From the NCBI RefSeq assembly GCF_001698125.1, contig NZ_CP013854.1:4898001-4962000 (forward strand): 64,000 nt of DNA, written 5' to 3'. The notes under the pieces were generated by a model. It worked only from the letters and a program-made list of their open reading frames with translations, was not told the origin of the DNA and made no database searches. Within the stretch, counting starts at the first letter, position 1. Every line of letters starts with the position of its first letter. Source of the stretch: Pseudonocardia sp. HH130630-07. GTDB taxonomy: Bacteria; Actinomycetota; Actinomycetes; Mycobacteriales; Pseudonocardiaceae. This document shows positions 18,438-30,640 of the stretch, one piece after another. A program made the translations under genes and the position numbers.

Positions 18438-19516
18438 CAGAGCGAGCCCCCGTCCAGCACGTGGTGCCCGAGCGCGACGACCGGTGCCACGGCCTCGTGC
18501 AGGCCGTCGGCCATGCTCTCCGGGACCGATCCGGCGCGGACCCTGGCCAGGATCCCGTCGATCACCACCGCCAGCTTGAACGCGCCGAACGCGACGTACC
18601 AGGGCAGGGGGGTGACGTCGAGACCGGACCGGGCCGCGTAGGCGTCCACCAGTTCGCGGCGGGTGGGGAAGCCGGGCTCACCGGTGGCCGAGGGCAGCGG
18701 CTGCGCCGCCGACCACACCTCGTCGTCACCGGCCTGGCGCCAGTAGACGAGCAGCAGGCCCAGGTCGGCGAGCGGATCGCCGAGGGTCGACATCTCCCAG
18801 TCCAGCACCGCCCGGATCCGGCCCGGGTCCTGCGCGTCGAGCACGCAGTTGTCCAGGCGGTAGTCGCCGTGCACGACGGTGTGCCGCTGTGCCACCGGGA
18901 CGTCCTCGGCGAGCCGTTCGGCCAGCCGGGTCACCTCGGCGCCGGTCCGCTCGTCCGAGGCGTTCGCGGCACCGTCGCGGGCGTCGGCCCACTGCCGGCT
19001 CCAGCGCCGGATCTGGCGCTCCATGAAGCCTTCCGGCCGGCCGAAGTCCCCGAGCCCGACCGCGCCGGGCTCGACGGCGTGCAGCGTGGCCAGCACCTCG
19101 ACCAGTGCATCGCCGGCGGCCCGGCGCTGCTCCGGCGTGGCGGACCAGTCGCTGAGCGGGACGACGCCGTCGACGAGCTCCATCACGAAGCAGGGGGCGT
19201 CCGTCGGTCCGGCGCCCTCGCCGTCGAAGGTGGCCAGTACCGCGGGCACCGGGACCGCGGTGGGGCCCAGCGCGGCGATGACCCGCTGCTCGCGGCCCAT
19301 GTCGTGGGCGGTCGCGGCGACGGTGCCGACCGGCGGGCGCCGCAGCACCACCGCACCGGCCGGCGACGAGACCCGGTAGGTCAGGTTGGAGCGGCCGGCG
19401 CCGATGGGGGCCAGCTCGGCGCCCGTCCACCGCTCGTCGTCCAGGACCGTCGCGAGCCAGCGCCCGACGGCCTCGGGATCGGCGCCGGGCGTGGGCGTTC
19501 GGGCACTCGTCGTCAC
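18437..19516 (-). CDS. phosphotransferase family protein (aminoglycoside-kinase fold)
   Basis: 359 aa. The kinase catalytic loop HGDYRLDNCVLD and the metal-binding segment AVLDWEMSTLGDPLADLG are both intact, and the N-lobe has GRSNLTYRV. This subgroup resembles the kinase half of ACAD10-type proteins associated with acyl-CoA metabolism rather than an antibiotic-resistance enzyme; the substrate is unknown. A TAGGGT box (19525-19530, minus strand) ends 8 nt before GTG 19516, so the transcript is likely leaderless. It forms a coupled pair with cei, an association not explained by known function. Confidence 0.85.
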   Translation of the reverse strand: MTTSARTPTPGADPEAVGRWLATVLDDERWTGAELAPIGAGRSNLTYRVSSPAGAVVLRRPPVGTVAATAHDMGREQRVIAALGPTAVPVPAVLATFDGEGAGPTDAPCFVMELVDGVVPLSDWSATPEQRRAAGDALVEVLATLHAVEPGAVGLGDFGRPEGFMERQIRRWSRQWADARDGAANASDERTGAEVTRLAERLAEDVPVAQRHTVVHGDYRLDNCVLDAQDPGRIRAVLDWEMSTLGDPLADLGLLLVYWRQAGDDEVWSAAQPLPSATGEPGFPTRRELVDAYAARSGLDVTPLPWYVAFGAFKLAVVIDGILARVRAGSVPESMADGLHEAVAPVVALGHHVLDGGSL

Positions 19517-19844
19517 ACCGACCGACCCTAGCCCGCACGCCCGTCCGGGTCCCGGCGTGACACCCGGTGCACGGCCGGGTGCGCCGTGCGGGGGACTCGC
19601 TGCGCGACCTGCCGGACCCTGGGCTACCCTCCCGCGGCCGGTGGCGGACCGGACCCCTGCGGTCGTGGACGGGCGGATGATCGACCGACCACCGGTGGAG
19701 TGAGACCGGCGTCACTGGCGGTACGGGCACAAACCCGGTCGCCGCGTCGTTCCTCTGCGGCACGCGACGACCGACGGACGAGAATGACCTGCTGCTCTCC
19801 GGCCAGGGTGAGCAGCACAGACGTGAATGGCAAGGGTGGGACCG
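19517..19844. other. 328-bp intergenic region between phosphotransferase and DUF4193 genes
   Basis: It holds the leaderless -10 of the minus-strand kinase gene at its left end. A TACCCT at 19625-19630 could be a plus-strand -10 and would give DUF4193 a leader of about 210 nt. I see no ORF with coding character and no clear RNA element. Confidence 0.4.
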
Positions 19845-20147
19845 ATGGCGACCGACTACGACGCTCCGCGTCGCAACGAGGCCGACGAGATGGCCGAGGA
19901 CTCGCTCGACGAGCTCAAGCAGCGGCGGAACGAGGCGCAGGCCGCGGTGGTCGACGTCGAGGAGACCGACACCGCGGAGAGCTACGAGCTGCCGGGGGCG
20001 GACCTCTCCGGCGAGGAGCTCACGGTGAACGTCCTGCCGAAACAGGCGGACGAGTTCACCTGTGCCAGCTGCTTCCTGGTGCACCACCGGAGCCGGCTGG
20101 CCAGTTCCTCGGGCGGGCAGTTCCTCTGCCGCGACTGCGCGGCCTGA
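19845..20147 (+). CDS. DUF4193 zinc-ribbon-like protein
   Basis: 100 aa. The N-terminus MATDYDAPRRNEADE, a charged middle helix and a C-terminal zinc-ribbon (C73-x2-C76 and C95-x2-C98) define the actinobacterial DUF4193 family. Its function is unknown; mycobacteria keep it beside the sigA region. I chose ATG 19845, preceded by GGGTGGGACCG, rather than the upstream in-frame start at 19827, because the family begins exactly here. It is monocistronic and followed by a strong bidirectional hairpin. Confidence 0.93.
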   Translation: MATDYDAPRRNEADEMAEDSLDELKQRRNEAQAAVVDVEETDTAESYELPGADLSGEELTVNVLPKQADEFTCASCFLVHHRSRLASSSGGQFLCRDCAA

Positions 20148-20166
20148 CCGGCCGCGAGCACGACCT

Positions 20167-20205
20167 GCACGAGGGCCCCGGCGGATCCCGCCGGGGCCCT
20201 CGTGC
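20167..20205. terminator. bidirectional terminator between DUF4193 and DUF3093 genes
   Basis: A perfect stem of 17-18 bp (20167-20184 with 20188-20205) with a 3-nt loop lies between the convergent stop codons. Confidence 0.88.
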
Positions 20206-20223
20206 CGTGTGGCCGGTGTGCGT

Positions 20224-20727
20224 TCAGGACGCGGCCGGGCGCGCGGCCCGGTCCGCGATCGCCGAGCGCAGTTCCTCCGGACGACGGGTGCTCAGCACCC
20301 AGTAGGGCTCGTCCCGGTCCGCGCCGGGGACCTCGACCCGCACCAGCGGGCCCACCCAGGCCCGGTGCAGGACGTAGGCCTGCGGGTCCAGGTCGGGGCC
20401 CATCGCCTGCTGCTTGTCCCGGCGGGCCACGGTGTCGGTCACCCCGGCCGCCGACAGCGGGAGGACCCGGCCGTTGGACACCAGCTCCCCGTTGCGGACG
20501 GTGGTCCGGCTGCGCCCCGCCCACCACAGGACGCCCAGGCACAGCGGGATCATCACGACGTAGCCGATCCAGGACCGCAGCCCCGGATAGCCCATGTGGA
20601 TCTGGGCGCCGAGCAGGGTGCCCAGGCCGAGGGCGAGCAGGTACCACCACACCGGGACGGACAACCGCTCGTCGAACGTAGTGGGGCCGGACGTCGCAGA
20701 GTCCGGCTCCGGAAGCCGATCGTTCAC
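20224..20727 (-). CDS. DUF3093 membrane protein
   Basis: 167 aa with two TM helices (about residues 27-47 and 53-70) and a soluble C-terminal part (RVEVPGADRDEPYWVLSTRRPEEL) typical of DUF3093. The function is unknown. It is divergent to dut as in mycobacteria. GTG 20727 lies 7 nt after TACCCT on the minus strand, so the transcript is leaderless. Confidence 0.88.
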   Translation of the reverse strand: MNDRLPEPDSATSGPTTFDERLSVPVWWYLLALGLGTLLGAQIHMGYPGLRSWIGYVVMIPLCLGVLWWAGRSRTTVRNGELVSNGRVLPLSAAGVTDTVARRDKQQAMGPDLDPQAYVLHRAWVGPLVRVEVPGADRDEPYWVLSTRRPEELRSAIADRAARPAAS

Positions 20728-20734
20728 CCTTCTC

Positions 20735-20744
20735 AGGGTAGCGT
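20735..20744. promoter_or_regulatory. overlapping divergent -10 boxes (DUF3093 / dut)
   Basis: TACCCT on the minus strand (20735-20740) and TAGCGT on the plus strand (20739-20744) share their TA. Each ends 7-8 nt before the start codon of its gene (20727 and 20753), giving two leaderless transcripts from one 10-bp core. Confidence 0.55.
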
Positions 20745-20752
20745 CGCCCGCC

Positions 20753-21267
20753 GTGCCCGGTTCCGCCCCCGCTCCCCCGGACGATCCGCTGGTCGCACCG
20801 TCCGTCGACGTGCTGCTGACCCGGCTCGACCCCGGCGTCCCGCTGCCCGCCTACGCGCGCCCCGGGGACGCCGGTGCCGACCTCGTGACCACCACCGACG
20901 TCGAGATCGCTCCCGGTGAGCGTGTCCTCGTCGGCACCGGCGTCGCGATCGCCCTCCCCGAGGGCCACGCCGGGTTCGTGCACCCGCGCTCGGGGCTGGC
21001 CGCCCGCAGCGGGCTGTCGATCGTGAACGCGCCCGGCACCGTCGACTCCGGGTACCGCGGGGAGATCAAGGTCTGCCTGGTCAACCTGGATCCGCGCGAG
21101 CCGGTCCGGCTGCGCCGCGGTGACCGGATCGCCCAGCTCGTCGTCCAGCGGGTGGAGGCGGCCCGGTTCGTGGAGGTCGAGATGCTCCCCGAGTCCGTCC
21201 GCGGCACCGCGGGACACGGTTCCACCGGCGGCAACGCCGCCCTGACGACCGGGGGAGGGGACCGCTG

Positions 21268-21268
<1 letters not shown>
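20753..21268 (+). CDS. dut: dUTP diphosphatase
   Basis: A 171-aa trimeric-type dUTPase that hydrolyses dUTP to dUMP and PPi, keeping uracil out of DNA and feeding thymidylate synthesis. All five motifs are visible: ARPGDAGADL (35-44), HPRSGLAARSGL (77-88), NAPGTVDSGYRGEIKVCL (92-109, with the catalytic Asp98), RRGDRIAQLVV (121-131) and the C-terminal arm RGTAGHGSTGGN, where the usual second aromatic is His. GTG 20753 is the start, about 8 nt after a -10 box. The stop overlaps the next start (TGATG). Confidence 0.96.
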
Positions 21269-24516
<3,248 letters not shown>

Positions 24517-24774
24517 CCGGACGGTCGCGATCCCGGCGTTCCGGGCATCGGGGCCCGGAACGCCCGCCGGTCGGCGGGGGGCCGACCGTCCGTCGCCGCC
24601 GCCGGACCGGTGCCCGCAACCGCTGTGCTGCGCGGCACCACGGCCGGTCCCGCGCGGGAACCGATCCGGGCCCGTCGCGCGTTACCCTGGGCAGCGCGTC
24701 ACACGACACCCGTCGGGTCGCCACACGAGTGCGGGACACCGGACGGACCGGGGCCGCGCGGGCCGAGGAGAGAC

Positions 24775-25152
24775 ATGGGCAGCACGGATGGCGGGGCGTT
24801 CCGCCGGATGCTCCGCAAACTCACCAGCGACGTCGACGAACTCGACGCACGTGATCTCGCCGAGGACGTCGAGGAGACCGGCGCCCGGCCGGCCCGCGAC
24901 TGCGCCTGCGGGGAGGAGGTCACGATGCTCGGCCGGATCCGCACCGTCGAGCTCTGCCCGCAGAGCGCCGAGGCCACGCTGAAGGCCGAGCTGTTCGACG
25001 GGACCGACGGCGTCACCCTGGTCTGGATGGGCCGGCGTCGCATCCCCGGTATCGAGGCCGGTCGCACCATGCGCGTCCGCGGGCGGCTGTCCGTCCGCGA
25101 CGGGCGCAAGGTGCTCTACAACCCGTACTACGAGATCTGCCGCACCCAGTAA
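24775..25152 (+). CDS. OB-fold nucleic-acid-binding protein
   Basis: 125 aa. A helical N-terminus (FRRMLRKLTSDVDELDARDL) is followed by an OB-fold (VTMLGRIRTVELCPQ... LKAELFDGTDGVTLVWMGRRRIPGIEAGRTMRVRGRLSVRDGRKVLYNPYYEI). The family keeps this place between DUF3710 and DUF3159 genes in actinobacteria and resembles tRNA/ssDNA-binding OB proteins. ATG 24775 has GAGGAG at the proper distance; the longer open frame to the left has no such site. The following gene begins 15 bp later, so they are co-transcribed. Confidence 0.9.
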   Translation: MGSTDGGAFRRMLRKLTSDVDELDARDLAEDVEETGARPARDCACGEEVTMLGRIRTVELCPQSAEATLKAELFDGTDGVTLVWMGRRRIPGIEAGRTMRVRGRLSVRDGRKVLYNPYYEICRTQ

Positions 25153-25167
25153 CCGGTCGGACTCCGC

Positions 25168-25890
25168 TTGAGCGACGACCAGGACGCACCCACCACCCGG
25201 TTCCCGCGGATCGAGGCGACCCCGGAGGAGAGCACCGGCCCGATCGGCCGCCCCGTTCCCGCCGCGGAGGACGGGCCGCCCGCCGCGCCGACCATGCTGG
25301 AGCAGATGGGCGGGGTGACCGGCATCATCGCCTCGTCGGTCCCGGTCGTCGTGTTCGTCGTCGCGAACCTGCTCACCGAGCTCCGGACCGCGGTGTACGC
25401 CGCCGTCGGGGCCGGGATCGTCGTCCTGCTGGTGCGGCTGGTGCGCCGGGACCCGGTGATGCCGGCGATCTCCGGCCTGTTCGGGGTCGGTGTGTGCGCG
25501 CTGGTGGCGAACCAGACCGGCGAGGCCCGCGGGTTCTACCTGCCCGGCCTGCTCTACAGCGGTTTCCTCGGCCTCGTCGCGCTGGTGTCGATCGTGGTCC
25601 GCTGGCCGCTGGCCGGAGCGATCTGGCACGGCATCAACGGGCACGGCACCGAGTGGCGCGCCGACCCGCGGCTGGTCCGCGCCTACGGCTGGGCGACCGG
25701 CGTGTGGGCGGCGACGTTCCTCGCCAAGGTCGTCGTGCAGGGCGGGCTCTACCTGGCGAACTCCGAGACCTGGCTGGGCGTGGCCCGGCTGGTGATGGGC
25801 TACCCGCTGACGGCCGTGGCCATCCTGGCGACGGTCCTGATCGTCCGGCGGGTGCCCGCCCGCAGTGCTCCGGCAGGCCGTCCCGCCTGA
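25168..25890 (+). CDS. DUF3159 membrane protein
   Basis: 240 aa from a TTG start. A disordered N-terminus of about 45 residues precedes at least five TM helices grouped in two blocks, ending in an Arg-rich tail. The DUF3159 family is actinobacterial and uncharacterised; the pattern RGFYLPGLLYSGFLGL and the VRWPLAGAIW block are typical. It converges on the TrkA pair with a 7-bp gap. Confidence 0.87.
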   Translation: MSDDQDAPTTRFPRIEATPEESTGPIGRPVPAAEDGPPAAPTMLEQMGGVTGIIASSVPVVVFVVANLLTELRTAVYAAVGAGIVVLLVRLVRRDPVMPAISGLFGVGVCALVANQTGEARGFYLPGLLYSGFLGLVALVSIVVRWPLAGAIWHGINGHGTEWRADPRLVRAYGWATGVWAATFLAKVVVQGGLYLANSETWLGVARLVMGYPLTAVAILATVLIVRRVPARSAPAGRPA

Positions 25891-25897
25891 GCGGCGT

Positions 25898-26557
25898 TCA
25901 CGGCCGGGCCAGCGCGTCCCGGATCTCCTCCTCGACCGCGGCGGTCGCGACGAACAGCAGCTCGTCGCCGGGCTCCAGCGCGTCGTCCGGCTGCGGGACG
26001 ATGACCCGGCCCCCGCGCAGGATCGTCACCAGCGCGGAGTCCGGCGGCAGCGTCACCGCGCGCACCGGGCGCCCCGCGAGCGGGGTGTCCTCGGGGAGCG
26101 TCACCTCGACCAGGTTCGCCTGTCCCTGCCGCAGGGTCAGCAGCCGCACCAGGTCCCCGACGGCGACGGCCTCCTCCACCAGCGCGGCGAGCAGCCGCGG
26201 GGTGGACACCGCGACGTCGACACCCCAGTTCTCGCCGAACAGCCACTCGTTGCGCGGGTCGTTCACCCGGGCGACGACGCGGCGTACCCCGAACTCGGTC
26301 TTGGCCAGCAGCGACACCACCAGGTTGACCTTGTCGTCACCGGTGGCGGCGATGACGACGTCGCACCCCTCGATCCCGGCGTCCTCCAGCGACGCGAGCT
26401 CGCACGCGTCGGCGTGCACCCACTCGGCCTCCGGGACGGCGTTCGGGTCGATGTGCCCCAGGTCCCGCTCGATCAGCATCACCCGGTGCCGGGACTCGGC
26501 CAGTTCCAGTGCGATGGACCGCCCGACGGCGCCCGCTCCCGCGATCGCGACCCGCAT
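25898..26557 (-). CDS. trkA: TrkA-family potassium uptake protein (RCK domain), second copy
   Basis: 219 aa: an RCK-N Rossmann domain (MRVAIAGAGAVGRSIALEL, then a CDVVIAATGDDKVN region) and a C-terminal RCK-C/TrkA-C domain (VEVTLPEDTPLAGRPVRAV). It would bind NAD(H), ATP/ADP or c-di-AMP and gate a K+ transporter from the cytosol. It lies 1 nt after the stop of its paralogue, so the two are one operon, matching the mycobacterial ceoC-ceoB pair. Confidence 0.92.
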   Translation of the reverse strand: MRVAIAGAGAVGRSIALELAESRHRVMLIERDLGHIDPNAVPEAEWVHADACELASLEDAGIEGCDVVIAATGDDKVNLVVSLLAKTEFGVRRVVARVNDPRNEWLFGENWGVDVAVSTPRLLAALVEEAVAVGDLVRLLTLRQGQANLVEVTLPEDTPLAGRPVRAVTLPPDSALVTILRGGRVIVPQPDDALEPGDELLFVATAAVEEEIRDALARP

Positions 26558-26558
26558 C

Positions 26559-27221
26559 TCAGTCCTCCTCGGGGGGTGCCGCGGCGGCCGCGGTCACGTC
26601 GCTGACCGTGCCGGAGATCGCCGACACGTAGACGGTGTCCTCGGCCTGCACGGTCGTCTCCCTGGTCGGCAGCACCCCGGTGCCGAAGCGGACGACGAAG
26701 GCGACCCGGGACCCGGTGGCCCGCTCCAGCTCGGCGACCGGGCGCCCGACCCACTCCTCGTGCAGCGGCAGCGGCAGCACCGCGACCGTCCCGGTGGGCT
26801 CGCGCCACGCGGTCGCGACGCCGTCCGGCAGCAGCATCCGCAGCAGGCGGTCGGTGGTCCACGGCACCGTCGCGACGGTCGGGATGCCGAGGCGCTCGTA
26901 GACCGCGGCCCGCTTGGCGTCGTAGATACGGGCGACGACCTTCTCGACGCCGTAGCTCTCCCGGGCCACCCGGGCGGCGATGATGTTGGAGTTGTCCCCC
27001 GAGGAGACGGCGGCGAACGCGTCCGCGCCGGTCAGCCCCGCCTCGTCGAGAACGCTGCGGTGGAAGCCGAAGCCGACGACCTGCCGCCCCCGGAAGTCCG
27101 GACCGAGCCTGCGGAACGCCTGCGGGTCCTGGTCGATCACCGCGACCTCGTGGCCGAGTCGCTCCAGGCCGGAGGCCAGGGAGGCGCCCACCCGGCCGCA
27201 TCCCATGATCACGACGTTCAT
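26559..27221 (-). CDS. trkA: TrkA-family potassium uptake protein (RCK domain), first copy
   Basis: 220 aa with RCK-N fingerprint MNVVIMGCGRVGASLASGLE, the acidic strand end AVIDQD and a C-terminal TrkA-C domain. It has the same role as its neighbour. ATG 27221 begins directly at the Rossmann strand. It is divergent from a KimA-type APC transporter (27375), which both RCK proteins may regulate. No TrkH/KtrB channel is visible in the window. Confidence 0.92.
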   Translation of the reverse strand: MNVVIMGCGRVGASLASGLERLGHEVAVIDQDPQAFRRLGPDFRGRQVVGFGFHRSVLDEAGLTGADAFAAVSSGDNSNIIAARVARESYGVEKVVARIYDAKRAAVYERLGIPTVATVPWTTDRLLRMLLPDGVATAWREPTGTVAVLPLPLHEEWVGRPVAELERATGSRVAFVVRFGTGVLPTRETTVQAEDTVYVSAISGTVSDVTAAAAAPPEED

Positions 27222-27361
27222 CGTGGAGTGGTCCTTCCCGCGGGCGCGGGCCCGGGATGTACGATTCGTCCTCGACGCGCCGCGTGTCTCCGGTGTCTGC
27301 CCCCGGGCGGCGTGGCGCGTACGGAGCGCAACGCTATCGCGTCCCCGTCGGGGGCGGGGCC

Positions 27362-27367
27362 TAGGCT
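27362..27367 (+). promoter_or_regulatory. -10 box of KimA-like gene (leaderless)
   Basis: TAGGCT ends 7 nt before the GTG start at 27375. The -35 region is not obvious. Confidence 0.5.
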
Positions 27368-27374
27368 GCGCACC

Positions 27375-29441
27375 GTGCCCAAGCTCGCTGTCGCACTCAA
27401 GCGACTCGTGGTCGGCCGGCCGCGGCGCAGCGACCGCCTGACCAGCACCCTCCTGCCGAAGCGGATCGCGCTCCCCATCTTCGCCTCGGACGCCATGTCC
27501 TCGGTCGCCTACGCGCCCGAGGAGATCTTCCTGACCCTGTCGGTGGCCGGTGTCGCGTCCTACGTGATGTCGCCGTGGATCGGGCTGGCGGTCGTCGTCG
27601 TGCTGCTCACGGTGGTTGCGAGCTACCGGCAGAACGTGCGGGCCTACCCGTCCGGCGGCGGGGACTACGAGGTGGTGACGGTCAACCTCGGCAAGAACGC
27701 CGGGCTGACCGTGGCGTCCGCCCTGCTGGTCGACTACACCCTCACGGTGGCGGTCTCCATCTCCGCCGCGGCGGCCAACATCGGCGCGCTCCTGCCGTTC
27801 GTCGCCGAGCACAAGGTGCTGTTCGCGGTGTCGGCGATCGCCGTGCTCACCGCGATCAACCTGCGCGGCATCCGCGAGTCCGGCACCGCGTTCGCGATCC
27901 CCGTCTACGCGTTCGTGCTCGGGGTCGGCACGATGATCATCTGGGGGCTGACCCGGATCCTGATCCTGGGCGACGACGTCCGCGCGGCCAGCGCCGACCT
28001 CGACCTCGTCGCCGAGGGCGACGCCTACACCGGGCTCGCGCTCGTCCTGCTCGTCCTGCGGTCGTTCACCCAGGGCGCGGCCGCGCTGACCGGGGTCGAG
28101 GCGATCTCGAACGGGGTCCCGGCGTTCCGCAAGCCGAAGTCGCGCAACGCGGCGACCACGTTGCTGCTGCTCGGCGGCATGTCGGTGACGCTGTTCATGG
28201 GGCTGGTCGCGCTGGCCCAGCTGACCGGGGTGCAGATCGCCGAGGATCCGGTCCGCCAGTTCCCGGACGCGCCGCCCGGCTACCAGCAGCAGACGATGGT
28301 CGCCCAGCTCGCGTCCGCGGTGTTCGAGGACTTCCGGCCCGGCTACTTCTTCGTGATCGTGATGACGGCACTGATCCTGGTGCTGGCCGCGAACACCGCG
28401 TTCAACGGGTTCCCGGTGCTCGGCTCGATCCTCTCCCAGGACCGCTACCTGCCCCGCCAGCTGCACACCCGGGGCGACCGGCTGGCGTTCTCCAACGGCA
28501 TCCTGCTGCTGGCGCTGTTCGCGATCGGTCTGGTCGTCGGGTTCCAGGCCGAGGTCACCCGGCTGATCCCGCTCTACACCGTCGGGGTGTTCGTCTCCTT
28601 CACGCTGTCCCAGATGGGCATGGTGCGGCACTGGAACCGGGAGCTGGCCCTCGGGCCGGAGACCCCGCAGCGCCGCCGGATCCGGCGGTCGCAGGCGATC
28701 AACGCGTTCGGCGCCGGCATGACCGGTGTCGTGCTGGTCACGGTGCTGATCACGAAGTTCACCCTGGGCGCGTGGATCGCGATCGTGGCGATGGCCGGCT
28801 TCTTCGTCCTCATGCGCGGCATCCAGCTGCACTACGACCGGGTCGCGGCCGCGCTGGTCGCCGACGCGACCGACGACGTCCTGCCCTCGCGCAACCACGC
28901 GGTCGTGCTGGTGTCCACCCTGCACAAGCCGACGCTGCGGGCACTGGCCTACGCCAGGGCCACCCGGCCGGACATCCTCGAGGCGGTGACGGTCAACGTC
29001 GACGACACCGAGACCAAGAAGCTGGTCGAGCAGTGGCACCTGCGTAAACTGCCGGTCCCGCTCAAGGTCGTGGAGTCGCCGTACCGGGAGATCACCCGCC
29101 CGGTGCTGGACTACGTCAAGCGGATCCGGTCGGACTCGCCGCGCAACGTGGTGACCGTCTACATCCCGGAGTACGTCGTCGGACACTGGTGGGAGCAGGT
29201 CTTGCACAACCAGAGCGCACTGCGGCTCAAGTCGCGGTTGCTGTTCCAGCCCGGGGTGATGGTGACCAGCGTGCCGTGGCAGCTGCCGTCGTCGTCGCGC
29301 ACCAGGGCGCTGTCCCCGCTGAACGCGCCCGGCGCGTCCCGGCGCGGCTACCCCGGCCTCGAGCAGCTGCCCGGCGAGCAGCGCGACGGTGGCACAGCGA
29401 CCACCGCCGGAGCCCGCCGTGCCCCGGAGGACGGCCGATGA
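27375..29441 (+). CDS. APC-superfamily transporter, KimA-like K+/H+ symporter candidate
   Basis: 688 aa: about 12 TM helices (residues about 35-450) and a cytosolic C-terminal domain of some 200 residues (DDVLPSRNHAVVLVSTLHKPTLRALAYA starts it, near residue 500). The opening FASDAMSSVAYAPEEI matches the signature of the KimA/YdaO group, which imports K+ and binds c-di-AMP. The next-door RCK proteins support a potassium role, although annotation pipelines often call it an amino-acid permease. GTG 27375 is chosen because of the -10 box 7 nt away and family length. The stop overlaps the next ATG (ATGA). Confidence 0.87.
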   Translation: MPKLAVALKRLVVGRPRRSDRLTSTLLPKRIALPIFASDAMSSVAYAPEEIFLTLSVAGVASYVMSPWIGLAVVVVLLTVVASYRQNVRAYPSGGGDYEVVTVNLGKNAGLTVASALLVDYTLTVAVSISAAAANIGALLPFVAEHKVLFAVSAIAVLTAINLRGIRESGTAFAIPVYAFVLGVGTMIIWGLTRILILGDDVRAASADLDLVAEGDAYTGLALVLLVLRSFTQGAAALTGVEAISNGVPAFRKPKSRNAATTLLLLGGMSVTLFMGLVALAQLTGVQIAEDPVRQFPDAPPGYQQQTMVAQLASAVFEDFRPGYFFVIVMTALILVLAANTAFNGFPVLGSILSQDRYLPRQLHTRGDRLAFSNGILLLALFAIGLVVGFQAEVTRLIPLYTVGVFVSFTLSQMGMVRHWNRELALGPETPQRRRIRRSQAINAFGAGMTGVVLVTVLITKFTLGAWIAIVAMAGFFVLMRGIQLHYDRVAAALVADATDDVLPSRNHAVVLVSTLHKPTLRALAYARATRPDILEAVTVNVDDTETKKLVEQWHLRKLPVPLKVVESPYREITRPVLDYVKRIRSDSPRNVVTVYIPEYVVGHWWEQVLHNQSALRLKSRLLFQPGVMVTSVPWQLPSSSRTRALSPLNAPGASRRGYPGLEQLPGEQRDGGTATTAGARRAPEDGR

Positions 29442-30640
29442 GCACCGTCCCCGCCGCGGACTGGACCGACCGGATGCTGGAGCTGACCGTCGGGCCGGTC
29501 GCGCACGGCGGGCACTGCGTCGCCCGGGCCGGTGAGGACGGCCTGGCGGCCGACGACGGCCGGGTCGTGTTCGTCCGGCACGCGCTGCCCGGCGAGCGGG
29601 TCCGGGCCGTCGTCACCGACGACCCCGGCGGCGCGTTCTGCCGGGCCGACACGGTCGACGTCCTCGCGCCGTCACCGGACCGGGTCGAGCCCGGCTGTGT
29701 CTGGTCCGGTCCCGGCGGGTGCGGCGGCTGCGACTTCCAGCACGCGACCCCCGCGGCGCAGCGCGCGCTCAAGACGTCCGTGCTGCGCGAGCAGCTCGCC
29801 CGGCTGGCAGGTGCGGCCGCGCCCGGCTCCCGGGTGGCGTTCGTCGAGGAGCTGCCCGGCGGACCGCTCGGCTGGCGGACCCGGGTCCGGCTCGCCGTGG
29901 ACGACGCCGGTGTCCCCGGCCTGCGCGCGCACCGCAGCCACGACGTCTGCGAGATCGCGGACTGCCCGCTGGTGCCGCACGGTGCGCTCGAGCCCGTGCT
30001 CGAACGGCGGTTCCGGCCGGAGTCCGAGGTCGACGTGACCGTCGGTGAGGACGGCGCGGCCCGGGTCGGGGCCGGTGCCGTCGTGACCGCCGCGGGCCGG
30101 ACCTGGGAGCTGTCGGCCGGCACGTTCTGGCAGGTGCACCCGGCGCTGGCCGACACGCTCGCCGGGGTCGTCGCCGACTGGGCGGACGCACCGCGCGGGG
30201 GAGTGGCGTGGGACCTCTACGGCGGTGTCGGGCTGCTCGGATCCGTGCTCGCCGACCAGGTCGGCCCGGACGGGACGGTACTGGTGGTGGAGTCCTCGCC
30301 GACCGCGGTCGCCGACGGTGCGGCCGCGCTGGCCGACCTGGGCCAGGTGGGGTTCGTGCAGGGCCGGGCCGAACGGGAGATCGGCCGGTTGCGGCCCGCA
30401 CCGGACGTCGTGGTCACCGATCCGCCGCGTTCCGGGCTGGGCCGGGCGACGGTCCGCGCGCTCGCCGACCGCGGTCCGAGCCGGATCGTGCACGTCGCCT
30501 GCGACCCGGCGGCGCTCGGCCGTGACCTCGCCCTGTTCGCCGGTGCCGGGTACCGGGTCGGCGCGCTGCGCGCGTTCGACGCGTTCCCGATGACCCACCA
30601 CATGGAGGCCGCGGTGCTGCTGGAGCGGGACGACCGGTGA
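29438..30640 (+). CDS. TRAM-domain class I RNA methyltransferase (RlmD/TrmA family)
   Basis: 400 aa. An N-terminal TRAM/OB domain (LELTVGPVAHGGHCVAR) is followed by the [4Fe-4S] ligands of RumA-type enzymes (C87, C95, C98 and a later Cys near 171-176) and a SAM-binding core (WDLYGGVGLLGSVL). The catalytic motifs VVTDPPRSGLG and HVACDPAALGRD contain the nucleophilic Cys. It methylates a uridine at C5 in rRNA or tRNA. ATG 29438 lies within GGAGGACGGCCG spacing and overlaps the transporter stop; the longer open frame upstream is inside that gene. GTGA coupling links it to the next gene. Confidence 0.93.
   Translation: MSTVPAADWTDRMLELTVGPVAHGGHCVARAGEDGLAADDGRVVFVRHALPGERVRAVVTDDPGGAFCRADTVDVLAPSPDRVEPGCVWSGPGGCGGCDFQHATPAAQRALKTSVLREQLARLAGAAAPGSRVAFVEELPGGPLGWRTRVRLAVDDAGVPGLRAHRSHDVCEIADCPLVPHGALEPVLERRFRPESEVDVTVGEDGAARVGAGAVVTAAGRTWELSAGTFWQVHPALADTLAGVVADWADAPRGGVAWDLYGGVGLLGSVLADQVGPDGTVLVVESSPTAVADGAAALADLGQVGFVQGRAEREIGRLRPAPDVVVTDPPRSGLGRATVRALADRGPSRIVHVACDPAALGRDLALFAGAGYRVGALRAFDAFPMTHHMEAAVLLERDDR

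Noticed and set aside
18437..19516. Antibiotic-resistance aminoglycoside kinase
   Set aside because: The fold is shared, but the sequence around the catalytic loop is that of the broad acyl-CoA-associated phosphotransferase group, and the gene is coupled to cei in a housekeeping cluster.
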